DNA from: Tridacna crocea
Lineage: Eukaryota; Mollusca; Bivalvia; Cardiida; Cardiidae
Length of the DNA: 64,000 nt
NCBI GenBank assembly: GCA_943736015.1
Contig: OX031056.1
Location: 68,537,277 to 68,601,276 of the forward strand
Direction of reading: 5' to 3'
Of this stretch, positions 9,846 through 20,558 are shown one piece after another. Positions within the stretch are counted from its first letter, which is position 1; every line of letters begins with the position of its first letter. The position numbers and the translations under genes are program-made. The notes under the pieces were generated by a model that had not been told where the DNA came from, did not search any database, and worked only from the letters and a program-made list of their open reading frames with translations.

Positions 9846-10445
9846 ATACGCCCGTCGAAGGCGGGACGTATTATGGGATTATGGGCGGGCGGGCGGGCGT
9901 CCGGGCGGGCGGGCGGCATCCAGTTCTTTGTCCGGAGCATATCTCCAAAATCATTCTAGCTAGGGTTATGAAATTTTATGGGAGGATAGATTTCATCAAG
10001 GGGGAGTGCAGTACGCAGGAATCATAACTCTTGCTCGCTTAATTTTTTAGTTATTGCCCTGTGTTGTTTTTCATACTTGAATTTTGTCCGGAGCATATCT
10101 CCAAAACTATACTAGCTAGGGTTATGAAATTTTATGGGTGGATAGATCTCATCAAGGGGGAGTGCAGTGCAGAGGAATCATAACTCTTGCTTGCTTAATT
10201 TTTGAGTTATTACCCTTTGTTGTTTTTCATACTTGAATTTTGTCCGGAGCATATCTCCAAAACTATACTAGCCAGGGTTATGAAATTTCATGGGTGGATA
10301 GATCTCATCAAGGGGGAGTGCAGTGCCCAGAAATCATAACTTTTGCTCGCTTAATTTTTGAGTTACTGCCCTTTGTCGTTTTTCATACTTGAATTTATGT
10401 CCGGTGCATGCCCCAGCTTTACAACTTGGGGTAAGACGGGCGTAT
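9846..10445. mobile_element. Family K element with 156-bp tandem repeats
   Basis: ATACGCCCGTC at the left and GACGGGCGTAT at the right form the ends. After a (GGGC)n stretch come three copies of a 156-bp unit (starts of TCCGGAGCATATCTCC at 9931, 10087 and 10243, with a variant at 10400). Short frames read across the GGGC stretch are artefacts. I recall this layout as widespread in mollusc genomes. Confidence 0.85.
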
Positions 10446-10666
10446 CTTGCGACAATTTGCCGCTCTTGTTGAATACTATTTTTTTCTTTATTATTGTTCG
10501 CTGGCTAGTGTGCGTTTAACGGCCTAGTGGAGGCCAAACGTTAACTGTATACAGGTATTAAATGTATTTAACTTTAAATTATAAGTTTGGAATTTTCACA
10601 GGGCCAACGGCGGCCAAAAAGAAATAACACGCGTGTTAAAATGCGTCTAAGATTTAAATCTTGCTG

Positions 10667-10896
10667 TTCAACCCATTACCACACAATCCCTACTTTTGAC
10701 GCACCTGAGAAAGAAGCATTTTGAAAACACTGTAGGAAAAGGAGAAAATGCTGGTAACCAGCATTTTCTCCTTTTCCCACAGTGTTTTCTACTCTTCCCA
10801 GATCAAATTTCAACTTTTCAGTCACCTTTATTTTGTCGTCTGCAAATGCTTTCAATTTGAACCAGTCTAAAATTTTGTCGTGTGGTAAAGGGTTAA
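10667..10896 (+). mobile_element. Family A hairpin MITE
   Basis: The left end is TTCAACCCATTACCACAC (TTAA changed by one base) and the right end is GTGGTAAAGGGTTAA. The outer stem carries a matched CACTGT/ACAGTG change relative to the majority CATTGT/ACAATG. Confidence 0.9.
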
Positions 10897-10974
10897 AAGC
10901 ATTGCTTTATCCTGAAGATGACGATCTGTTGATACACGATGGATTCAAATGTTAGTGGCTGACAAAAAAAAAAT

Positions 10975-11085
10975 AAGAACTTTTAAACCAGATTGATAGT
11001 AAACAAAAGAAAGAGCGATTTGGCAACTTTTGACCTATTTTTGAAATTCATTTCTCTGGCAGCGACTAACACTTGTATCTACCGT
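10975..11085. mobile_element. Family R element, worn copy
   Basis: Shares TTTGGCAACTTTTGACC and CAGCGACTAACACTTGTATC with the copies at 13331, 15952 and 21854. Confidence 0.5.
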
Positions 11086-11124
11086 ACTATAACAGATGGT
11101 CATTTTCACAATAATTATCGTCCT

Positions 11125-11353
11125 TTAACCCTTTACCCCATAAGACATTTCTATGGTATCTCTGATTGACCCTAAATAACAGCACGGATGAACCCATTTC
11201 TTATGTGTATATGACACCTTTTGATAGTGTAGAAAACATTGTGGCAAAAGGTGAAATTGCTCGTGACGAGCAATTTCACCTTTTGCCACAATGTTTTCCA
11301 AAGGCTCCTACATGCAATGCGTAGAAATGAGTATCTATGGATTAAAGGGTTAA
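11125..11353 (+). mobile_element. Family B hairpin MITE, complete, 229 bp
   Basis: TTAACCCTTTACCCCATAAG at the left, AAGGGTTAA at the right. The central hairpin has the family A outer stem (GAAAACATTGTGGCAAAAGG) but a different apex (TTGCTCGTGACGAGCAA). Both arms carry GGC/GCC in place of A's GGG/CCC. TTAA-flanked, non-coding. Confidence 0.9.
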
Positions 11354-12596
11354 ACTTGTATAATTTTAAGTTCAATAAATTTAGTATCCACATATAGTTT
11401 ACATTTGGCCCATTGTAGGCTTTAAAGGCACAATAGCAACCAAATATTTAAAAGATGGTATTCAAAAAGTAGGCAAACTAATTCGTATCATTAGAAAATA
11501 GTGTGGATATTGCTATGAGTCAAACAACGTGTTACAGTCAATTTTTCCCGTTATTATTTACATTTTCCACGACTGTTGGAGCATTCGGGAACGCAACAAA
11601 AATCACCGGTGTCATGCTTTACTTTTCCACGTATTTGGGTGATGAAACAGTCGCCATTTTCACCGGAAGTCTTATCAGGGTGATGCATTATGGGATGAAT
11701 AGTCCAAAAGATCAAAGTACTTTGACATCAAATTATCAATTCTTATATGTTGTAATTGTGGAAGATAATTCTTATTATTTATGTCTAAAAATTTACATTT
11801 TGGACCGTCAAATTCAATACCCTGTCGTATTTTAATGTGAAATATTTTTATATGATCCCTTGTGCTCAGTCTAATATACAGATGTTATATTTAAAGAAAA
11901 AAGGTTTGAAGGGTGGGAATCTGTTTTAATGTACTTCGATACTTATTGTAAAGATGGGGCAGTTACAAAAAGGAGTTCACCGTATAGAAGTTGTTTCCAG
12001 AGGATTCGAAGGTTATGTAGGTCAATATTTTTGCTATTGCTCCTGTTTTATATAAATAATTTGTCGCATAATGAATGAATCAGGAAGAAAGATTGCGTTT
12101 AAATACCAAGGCAGGTGATTTATCAATAAACAGAAGTGCATGCACATTCGGTAAATTTGAATTTGAAAAACAGAGGTGGACAGCGAATTTTTGTCGCCAG
12201 GGGGTGCTTATCAAAAGGCGCATCGAAAAAAGTGCAAACAGTTCAAAACCAATATCATTAAAACAGCAATTACGTAATCGCTGTTTTAAAAATGGAGAAC
12301 TAGAATTAATGTTTGCTAATCATAATGATGTCCATACTTCTAAATGGTATGAAGTGAAATAATTACGCACTTTGACTCCAGAACTGTTTAACTTTGACAG
12401 CTAGCGGGTCTTTAACAGAGCTATAAGATTATCCGTTAACTGTAAAGGCCGATGGCATTAAAAAGTTTTCAATCAAGATTACAAGTGATTGAAAAATCTA
12501 TAACAAGATTTTGTTGTATAGAGCTGTATGTGTTCGCCTTTCTGAACATTTTCAATATTAACTCTTTGGCTTCCTTCCAAACGTGAGTTAGTCGGA
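11354..12596. other. 1.2 kb of unassigned sequence
   Basis: GCACAATAGCAACCAAATAT near 11431 and an inverted partner (ATATTTTTGCTATTGCTCCT) near 12026 could be the ends of an unrecognised element of about 620 bp. A 110-codon plus frame inside (11503-11835) has no recognisable features. The palindrome at 12260-12287 repeats that at 8692 in inverse orientation. Confidence 0.4.
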
Positions 12597-12665
12597 GCGG
12601 ACAGAGTGGATCAAGATCAGACTGCACGTTTCGTGCAGTCTGATCCTTGATCTACTCTATCAGAC
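12597..12665. mobile_element. Family E palindrome
   Basis: GCGGACAGAGTGGATCAAGA, TCAGACTGCACG and complementary arm ending CTACTCTATC. The apex reads CACGTTTCGTG. Confidence 0.85.
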
Positions 12666-13007
12666 TTGGTGGGACCAATTCAAGCGATGGTAGGTTTGAA
12701 ATTTCAAAAAGTCGACTTATTTTCATATATGCAAAAGTTGTTAAAAAAAAGATACAATGGGGCATGGGGGTAGGGACAATGTGCAAATGAAATGCATGGA
12801 AAATCATGTATTTGAACACATGTAAATCATTTAATACAGCCTTTACCATTAATCATTTATTTGGCCATTGTAAGAATTTTGTTTGAATATATTCAAGAGC
12901 TTTCAGTGAGAAATTGAAATGTTCTGTTGCCATGACAAATGCAAAGTCGTCATGGCGAGTGCATGTACTTGTGGCTCGACACAGCAGAAAACTGCCCCAT
13001 CCCTCTC

Positions 13008-13019
13008 TGCTGTCTGTCA

Positions 13020-13112
<93 letters not shown>

Positions 13113-13118
13113 TCCCTT
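13008..13118. repeat. Compound microsatellite (CTGT)n-(CT)n
   Basis: About 36 bp of CTGT repeats followed by about 60 bp of CT repeats. Four long but meaningless overlapping frames run through it. Confidence 0.95.
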
Positions 13119-13330
13119 CCTATTTCCCATCTCTTATTCACTGTTTTTCCCGCCCTTTCAGTATTTACAGTACCTCCAAAAAATAACGGTATTTGTTCGT
13201 TCCAAGCAACAACCCATGTTCGAGATCGATATGTTTGTAACATAAATATTTACAGACCTGTCAAAAAATCCGAGGAAGCTATCCCAGTTAAATCTTGTTA
13301 TGTGAAGACATCAATATGTCTTTGTGTGGT

Positions 13331-13478
13331 TGGTTCAAGTGTAAGTCAATGGTAGAAAAATGAAGTCTAGATTAAGGGAAAAAGTATACAAAAGATGGAG
13401 CGACCTGGCAGGTTTTAACCTAGTTTTGAAACCGATTTCTCTGCGAGCGACGAACACTGGGACCTATCGTACAGTAAC
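13331..13478. mobile_element. Family R TIR element, about 150 bp
   Basis: GGTTCAAGTGTAAGTCAATGG at the left pairs with CGAACACTGGGACC at the right. Three other copies lie nearby (10975, 15952, 21854). Confidence 0.6.
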
Positions 13479-13529
13479 AGACTGTCATCGTTACACGAGT
13501 TTCCATTACATCTAGATGGAATCTGTGCT

Positions 13530-13662
13530 ACGGTAGACTTGCGCAAAACAGAAAATTACATAAAAACGGAAAGTGTCGTTTCGGATTAGCCTGCGCGGAC
13601 TGCGCAGGCTGATCCGAGACGACACTTTACGCAAATAGCTGAATGTCCCTTTTAGCGTGTTA
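13530..13662. mobile_element. Family F element, single-hairpin copy
   Basis: Hairpin GTGTCGTTTCGGATTAGCC with the GCGCGGACTGCGC apex. The segment left of it (ACATAAAAACGGAAAGTGTC) occurs inverted inside the copy at 15615. Confidence 0.8.
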
Positions 13663-13694
13663 CAGGCCAATAAGCAATGATTTCACGTTACGTC

Positions 13695-14172
13695 GAATAA
13701 ATAGAGGATATTTTGTTATTTTAGGTGAAAGATCGAAATATATTTCATCGAGTGAACACCATCGGTAATATTTTCACGAGTGGCTGATGCGCCACTCGTG
13801 AAAATATTACCGATGGTGTTGACTCGATCAAATAAATTTCGATCTTTCACCGAAATAAAAACAAATACTCTATTTATTTCATGCCATTAACCCTGTCTGG
13901 GAGGAGATTTATCAAAATTTAGTATAGTTCTTTTCTGTCATTCCCCATGGCGTACCCCTCCCGTATAGCAACGCATTACAATATTACGTCAAGCGCGAAA
14001 AATGTAAGGTATATGACGTCATATTTCCCATCTGGTTGTGAGGCAAGCGCAATTTACCTAGACAACAAGAACGTGAAAATCGGTATTTTCACTGGTGGTA
14101 CCAGTGTAAGATGGAAAAATATATTCACTGCTATTTCTCGGTATCCTACCGGAAAGCATGAAATAATTGCCT
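13695..14172 (+). mobile_element. Family Q hairpin element, about 475 bp
   Basis: A 130-bp palindrome (AAAGATCGAAATTATTTC-type arms, ATTTTCACGAGTGGC apex) is followed by a 320-bp tail with TGACGTCATATTTCCCATCT and ending CTACCGGAAAGCATGAAAT. Other copies: 19430, 45560, 51190, 53510. Confidence 0.85.
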
Positions 14173-15146
14173 TTTTCTACAGCAGAGGTGGCCATACAAG
14201 ATATTGATTGAAAAATAACAAGAACTTTAAGATAAACCTAAATTTAATGTAACCTTAGTCTTTGAGTACTCGGCAGGCAAAACTTGCATAAAATACATTG
14301 TCATTTTCAGACTGTGCTTATTTTCAAACTCCAAATGATGAATTATGTAAAACAAAACTTTTAGATTTTTGGGGGTTATATAAAACTTATAAACAACTTT
14401 TTTTAAGTCAATACCAGTTGTTATTCAATGAGCAAAAAATGTGGGAATATACGAGGCTAAAAGTATAAAATACAATTCCATATTTCAGTTTGTAGCAGAA
14501 CGAGATTGCGAAAATAGTGAAACGTGTTGGTTAGATCGCTGTTTAATTGGTAATTAATTGGTGGGAGTAACACCCGTTTTGTTTGAATTGAGATTAGATT
14601 GAAGGCCCGCATGTTGCGCAAAGAATGTAATACACGTCATATTTGAACGGGAACACACACGTAACTTATCCGGTGTTCAATATGGCGGATCTATTTGGAA
14701 ACAAATGTGCCGATTGGTTAGCTGGTTAACCCCTAGACCGCTGAATGTGACCTATTATCGTTTTGCGGACGGTGCAGATCAAGAAAATGATTTTGAAATA
14801 ACAGCATTTCGGTTTTTTGTTATTGACTTAAACGACTCATGTTAGTTATTTAGCGGGATAAAGGTAGAGTTAATATATGTTCTTGTAAAATGATTGAATC
14901 CAGGAAACTAATAAAGACATTTACAATGCAGGAACACAAGGCAGGCAATTATGAAACGTATCGGTTAGCGTCAATAAAAATTGATACGGGCTGTTTTTGT
15001 GTTGCCAGCTGTGTGCCAAATGTTTGGCTTGTTTGCATCAGATTCATGCAGAAATAAGATATACAGATATCATAAAGAAACACGTGGAGTATTCCAATTA
15101 TTTGCCAGCCTCATTCAGTTTATTGTAAGTTGATTCACCTTCCCAC
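14173..15146. other. Intergenic or intronic stretch, nothing identified
   Basis: AATATGGCGGATCT near 14681 resembles a YY1-type start context, but the frame closes after 15 codons. Confidence 0.45.
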
Positions 15147-15412
15147 CCGCCTTGGTGGCTCAGTGGTGAGCGTGTTGGATTCATCACCTGGTGGTTGTGA
15201 GTTCGATACCTGGTTTAGGCGAACTTTCTTTCCGGCGTATTTTCGCCTCTAACCTCTGCTGAAGCATGTGAGAAATGTAGTCGATGGCTTTGGAAAGAAA
15301 GTTGTGTTAGCATTGGTTTGAGAAAGCCATGAAACATGTGCGTCACCGACCGCCATGATATGACCTTAGCTTTTAAATTGGCATTAAACCCCAATACAAC
15401 CAACCAACCAAT
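15147..15412 (+). mobile_element. tRNA-derived SINE, second type
   Basis: Pol III A box (TGGCTCAGTGGTGAGCG) near 15157 and B box (GAGTTCGATACC) near 15198, unrelated body, and an AACC-repeat tail (CAACCAACCAACCAATG). Confidence 0.8.
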
Positions 15413-15614
15413 GATTCACCTCCCCCTTTCGGTTTTGATACTTATTGATACTTATTGCCCATCCAGGCCGTTCACTCACTATGATAGCCAACTAAAATAA
15501 AATCATACAACGCTAAATCTAATGAACGGTACACTGGCAAAGAGGGATTGCTGCATCTCCATGGTGCGTGATACCCAAGCAATTTATAACAGTATTATAG
15601 ATCCATAGAAACCA

Positions 15615-15853
15615 TTATTGGCCCACAACACGCGAAAAGGGGCATTCGCACATTTGCGAAAAGTGTCGTATCGGATCAGCATGTGCAGTCCGCGCAGGCT
15701 AATCCGAAATGACATTTTCCATTTTTATGTAATTTTCTGCTTTGCACAAGTCTGCTGTGGCACAATATCTATTGTAGTCATAAAGTGCCGGATTAGGCTG
15801 ATCCGAGACGACACTTTACGCAGTCCGGATGCCCCTTTTCGTGTGCTGCAAGC
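15615..15853. mobile_element. Family F double-hairpin element
   Basis: CACAACACGCGAAAAGGGGC at the left, GCCCCTTTTCGTGTGCTGC at the right. The two internal hairpins are worn, and their arms appear to be exchanged between them. Confidence 0.75.
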
Positions 15854-15951
15854 CAAATACGAGAGTCAGTCATTCTTGTATCTTCAATAACTAATATTGC
15901 TCTTGATTGGCCACAAGGTTGCTTATTATGAAGATGTTATAGAACAACTGG

Positions 15952-16078
15952 TCAAAGTGTAAGTCTCTGGTGAAAAAGTGAATTAGAACTAGTAAAAAGT
16001 TGCCAAACCTCTCTGTCTTTTGTTTACTTTTTCTTGTTTTTTTTTCTTTTACCCAGCGACTAACTAACGTTTGAAACG
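15952..16078. mobile_element. Family R TIR element
   Basis: GGTCAAAGTGTAAGTCTCTGG at the left, CAGCGACTAACTAACG at the right, with GTTGCCAAACCTCTCTGTC inside. Confidence 0.5.
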
Positions 16079-16415
16079 GCCGGGCAATAAGAAATCTCCA
16101 TAATTTCACACAATGATTTCTATATTTTCAAATTGTATGCTTTGGACTTAAATTCGTTTCAACACCATTATTGTTTACCTTTAGTCCGCTACCAAGCTTT
16201 AAAAAAAACCCCAAAGTTTTATTTAAACTATACTGAAAAAAAAAAGCGGAGTGCAAGCTATCTGGTATATGATGATATTTCTAAGGAGTTCCATAGTGGA
16301 GCAGTCGATTGCGATACTCCGCAAGACGCGTTATTTACACGTAATTTTTACCGCGGTAAAGCGTTTTGTTGACGTTGATCAATACAAGCTTGACTTCCGG
16401 TGGAAAGTCAAAACA

Positions 16416-16535
16416 ATGGCAGGCCAGTGTATGGCTACAGTCAGACACGTTTCTGTACAAAAAGTTTCTTCCATAAAATTGCTAGACGGATACAGTCAAT
16501 TAGAGTTCACTCAGACTGCTTTAGGCCAAAGATGA
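16416..16535 (+). CDS. Weak first-exon candidate, 39-residue ORF
   Basis: ATG in a fair context (AACAATGGC), 25 bp after ACTTCCGG, an ETS-type promoter motif. The frame encodes MAGQCMATVRHVSVQKV and closes after 39 codons. There is no recognisable domain and no obvious donor in frame. Listed only because it is the best start context in this segment. Confidence 0.12.
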   Translation: MAGQCMATVRHVSVQKVSSIKLLDGYSQLEFTQTALGQR

Positions 16536-16774
16536 CGAGAATACTGTACAAGAAAAAGTTGATGCAAAGCATCAAAGTCGCCGCAAAAAAATTTGTTTAA
16601 TGCTTCAAGAAAGCCAGGGCAAGTAAGTAAATGTCAGTTTTCATCAGCAGATTTTTTAACACATTATGAAATTATGTGAATAGTAACCTATATCAAAACT
16701 TGTCTTCTGTTACAGTATCTAATACCCTAGCACAGCGCTCTCTTAGCTCTTTTCCAAACGACAAATATCAGACT

Positions 16775-16920
16775 CTTCCAAATTCAAAGAGTTGGCAGAT
16801 GACAATTTAAAAAACTGTAAAAATGGTGGAAAATTCGCTAGTAGTGGGGAAAAAGTATTTAATAAAGAAGAAATTGCTTAATACGAGCAATTTCTCCTTA
16901 TCCAACATGTTTTGACAAAA
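16775..16920. mobile_element. Decayed family A/B hairpin
   Basis: AGAAATTGCTTAATACGAGCAATTTCTCC preserves a B-type apex. To its left is an inverted A-type body (GTTGGCAGATGACAATTT). Confidence 0.5.
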
Positions 16921-17034
16921 GAATTTGATAGCACACATGTGATAACCTGTGTTTGTTTGGGAAAGTGGTGAAAGCAGGGCTAAGTTACTAAAATGTTGCT
17001 GTCCTAGGAAAGTATGATTCAAGAGGACATAAGT

Positions 17035-17092
17035 TTGCAAGGCATGCTTTCAATTTGAACAAGTCTAAGACTATACTGTTTGGTGAACAGTG
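17035..17092 (+). mobile_element. Family A right-end fragment
   Basis: ATGCTTTCAATTTGAACAAG then TTTGGTGAACAG. Confidence 0.5.
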
Positions 17093-17408
17093 TTCATAAA
17101 GAATCATGGTTTTGCATCGCGCTTTATCATTATGAACAACACAGCGAAAAAGTGGCCTCTCTCCAGATTTTTTCCACAAATTAAATTTATGCAGAGCTCG
17201 TTGAGAAATAAACAAAGGAGTTCTAAACTATCTTTGTTATAAAAACTAAACTTAGAAATAAGTAACCTCATAACCATCATACCCGTTCTTCGGCGGAATT
17301 TAGCACAATTTCAGCAATGCACAATTTTAGCAGTGGTCAGTCAACAAAAAACACACAAATAGTAGGAAAAACTATCTGCAAAATAATCAAAATGATTATT
17401 AAACCTGT

Positions 17409-17536
17409 GTACGAAGGTTTTACGAAACGACCAACTGGGTACGAAATGACCAAAATTGAAAGTATAAATAGGTACGAAATGACCAAAATCGTACGAAATG
17501 ACCTAGGTACGAAATTAACAAGGTACGAAATGACTG
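17409..17536. repeat. Degenerate GTACGAAATGACC minisatellite
   Basis: About six units of GGTACGAAATGACCAAAAT with length variation. A related array lies at 58855-59001. The open frames it creates (YEMTK repeats) are by-products. Confidence 0.8.
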
Positions 17537-18116
17537 GAAACCTGTACAGCCTTGACCAATGGAAACAAGGCATTTATGTGGACGAGTCCATTTCTCACGA
17601 ATAGCGACAATAAAAGAAATAATTAGGCGGTTTTTTGATGTTGTAAGTATTAATAGAACAAAAATAGTATCGTATTGCAATTTCGTAGTTTAAGAATGAA
17701 TTAAAAAGCCAGTTTAAGGCGAAGTAAAGTTAGAAAGATTCCTTGTTAACCTAACACCCCTATAAAAACGAAATTCCCACTATCCATGTCCTTACTCGAA
17801 AAACTATTAAAAATATAGTCGCGCGCTTCTGCGCGGCGACTAACAAGATCTAGCGATATAAAAGTATATAGAACAAATGAATTGACCTATAGAATGCTAA
17901 TCGCAAATCGCTGACCTTTTGCGAAAAATGTACATCAAGATCAGATTGCTCACAATGTAATATATTGAGGGGAGGGACGATTTGCTTGTAATAAATAGAA
18001 CTTTACTATTTCATTTCAAAAGTCCATTACCTATAGGAATGTCACAATTTGCATTTGATACAACACGGGTCAAATGCCGTGCAAACAACCAATGATACGA
18101 ACATTACAAAAAGATC
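17537..18116. other. Nothing identified
   Basis: AT-rich; one GCGCGCTTCTGCGCGG hairpin near 17820. Confidence 0.45.
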
Positions 18117-18344
18117 TTAACCCTTTACATCAAAACACCTAATTTTGACGACCCGAGAAAGAAGTCTTTAGAAAACATTGTGGGAAAAGGAGAAAATGCT
18201 GGTAACCAGCATTTTCTCCTTTTCCTACAATGAATTCCTCCCTTCGCAAAACAAATTTCAAATTTTCAGTCACTTTCATTTTGTCGTCTGCAAATGCTTT
18301 CGTTTTGGATAAACCTAAGATTTTGTCGTTTGTTAATTAGTTAA
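18117..18344 (+). mobile_element. Family A hairpin MITE, complete
   Basis: TTAACCCTTTACATCAAAAC at the left, TGTTAATTAGTTAA at the right, shared with the B copy that follows. Confidence 0.92.
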
Positions 18345-18569
18345 CCCTTTACCCCATGAGGCATTCCTATGGTATCTCTAATTGACCCTATATAACAGCA
18401 AGGATGAAGCCGTTTCTTACGTATATATGACACTTTTTAATAGCACAGAAAACATTGTGACAAAAGGTAAAATTGCTCGTCACGAGCAATTTCACCTTTT
18501 GCCACAATGTTTTCCAAAGGCTCCTGCAAGCAATGTGTAGAAATGAGTATCTATGGAGTAAATGGTTAA
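18341..18569 (+). mobile_element. Family B hairpin MITE, complete
   Basis: Starts at the TTAA that ends the previous A copy. Apex TTGCTCGTCACGAGCAA. The right end is TAAATGGTTAA. Confidence 0.92.
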
Positions 18570-18797
18570 AGAGGAAGTTGTGCAGTTATGGCTCTCAAAC
18601 CAGTTTCTTCAGTGTGCATAAGCCGATCACAGTTAGCCTGGGTTCCAGTAGGATCATGTTTTAATTTTATATAACATTCAGCGGCCCTCTGCAGAAGAAA
18701 AAAATGGCTTAATGCATCTCTGTGATCAATGCATGATGCCAAGGAAGTTATTACAGATCAATAAAATCCATTTTATAACAACGGGCTGAATCATGAA

Positions 18798-19179
18798 TTC
18801 TAACATGACACGCGACTTTGGCTCTATAAACATAGTGCAAAGAAAACGTGGTAAAATCTGCGACAATCCATGTAGAGTGACGTCATGCTATACCGAGTGA
18901 CGTCATTCAATGAGTGGGTTATTCAATGGAACATTATCTTTATCCGCGTTTTTACTCTTAAGTTTGAACTTGTTTTCATTTCACTGAATTGGCTATGTTA
19001 GAATCGAAATAATCTTCTTTCAATAGTGGTATATCGTTCAATAAACCACGTTGTGAGTTATGAGGCGCAATGAATAACCCACTCGAGCTATCGCCCTCGT
19101 GGATTATTTATTGTGCCTCATAACTCACAACTGTGGTTTATTGAACGATATACCACGATAGAAAGAAGATTATTTCTTA
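18798..19179 (+). mobile_element. Family D hairpin element with two CRE motifs
   Basis: The left half starts TTCTAACATGACACGCGAC and holds TGACGTCA twice, about 22 bp apart. The right half (about 19010-19179) is a long hairpin with CTCATAACTCACAAC stems. An AATAATCTTCTTTC motif near 19013 and its complement at the end bracket the hairpin. Confidence 0.85.
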
Positions 19180-19180
19180 A

Positions 19181-19422
19181 TTCTAACATGACACGCGACT
19201 TTGGCTCTATAAACACAGTGCAAGGAAAACGTGGTAAAATCTGCGACGATCCATGTAGAGGACGTCATCCTATATCGAGTGACGTCATTCAATGTTTGAG
19301 TTATTCAATGGAACATTATCTTCATCCGCGTTTTTACTCTTAAGTTTGAACTTGTTTTCCTTTCACTGAGAACTACCCATGTTAGAATCGAAATAATCTT
19401 CTTTCTATTGTGGTTTATCGTT
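19181..19422 (+). mobile_element. Second, truncated family D copy in tandem
   Basis: Restarts TTCTAACATGACACGCGAC one base after the first copy and stops at GTGGTTTATCGTT, lacking the long hairpin. Confidence 0.85.
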
Positions 19423-19429
19423 AATAACG

Positions 19430-19755
19430 AGTACGACCAGAGAAATTACCGATTTACATGTTCTTGTTGCCTAGGTACATTGCTCGTGCCTCACAACCAA
19501 ATGGAAATATGACGTCATTTACTTTACATTTCTCGCGGTTGACGTAATATTGTAATGCATTGCTATGCGGGTGGGGTACGTCACGGGGAATAACGATCCC
19601 AAAGGGGTTAAAAGCACGAGATATATAGAATTTTTTTTTCAGTGAAATATCGAAATTTATTTCATCGACTGAACACAATCGGTAATATTTTCACTTATAT
19701 TCACAAATATTACCGATGGTGTTCACTCGATGAAATAAATTTCGTCCTGACCTTT
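19430..19755 (-). mobile_element. Family Q element, inverted, shortened
   Basis: Carries the inverted tail (CATGTTCTTGTTGCCTAGGT, TATGACGTCATTTAC) and a shortened palindrome with TATTACCGATGGTGTTCACT. Confidence 0.8.
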
Positions 19756-20263
19756 ATGTTGAATATATAAGCAGGTATATAAATAGAACTCCGACTTTTA
19801 TTTTGGAAAATTACATATACACGGGGATTCACTTGTATATGTCGTAGACCAGATTGGAATCTAGGCAGATCCGGAATCTGCCTGAACCAAATTAGAATTA
19901 TACTTTTGCCTGGACCAAAATAGATGGCGATAAGAACGACATCTTTAGATCGTTAGAGACCGGAAAAGGAGACCGCAATATAGACTGATCAGAAGGCCAT
20001 TACCACCTGGACACAGGCAAATCACAGTATGTTATTGCACATGATAATCGTTACAAGTACTGTTGCTTCGAGAACCCAGAATCACAAACCATTCTAAATA
20101 ACATTCTAATTCTAGATTTACTAAATTTCGATGTTTCTGACTGGCCAAACCGAATTCCGTTACTTTGAACTTAAGATAATTCCTAAGAATAAGATTAAAA
20201 CTGTTATTAAAAATAGAATGAATATTGAACATAAACCCAAAAATGGTGTACGCGTGGTGTATT

Positions 20264-20382
20264 TGTCTTCCTGTTTCGTAGTACACAGTCCAGACCGGTT
20301 CTAATTTCAGTGTTGGATTTATACTTGTCTTCCTGATTGGTAGTACACAGTCCAGACCGGTTCTAATTTCAGCGTTGGATTT
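20264..20382. repeat. 62-bp direct tandem duplication
   Basis: GTACACAGTCCAGACCGGTT begins at 20281 and again at 20343; both are preceded by TTGTCTTCCTG and followed by GTTGGATTT. Confidence 0.9.
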
Positions 20383-20558
20383 GAAATACGCAAACTAGTC
20401 ATAAACACTTCAAATTTTGACAGAAACCCAAAGTACAGTAGACATTTTAATCCGGACGATGTAGATTACTTCAGAAAAATGTCAAAAATCTACCGTGATA
20501 TTGCACTGAAGCCTTTTTTTTTTGATATTGCAGTCGTAATAGAGCACTACGGTTAAAG

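Noticed and set aside
11503-11835. 110-codon plus-strand frame
   Set aside because: No homology I can recognise; codon use looks random and it may lie inside an unrecognised element.
12914-13355. Four overlapping frames with Ser/Leu or Arg/Glu repeats
   Set aside because: Produced by the CTGT/CT microsatellite.
17317-17680. Frames with YEMTK-like repeats on both strands
   Set aside because: Translation of the GTACGAAATGACC minisatellite.
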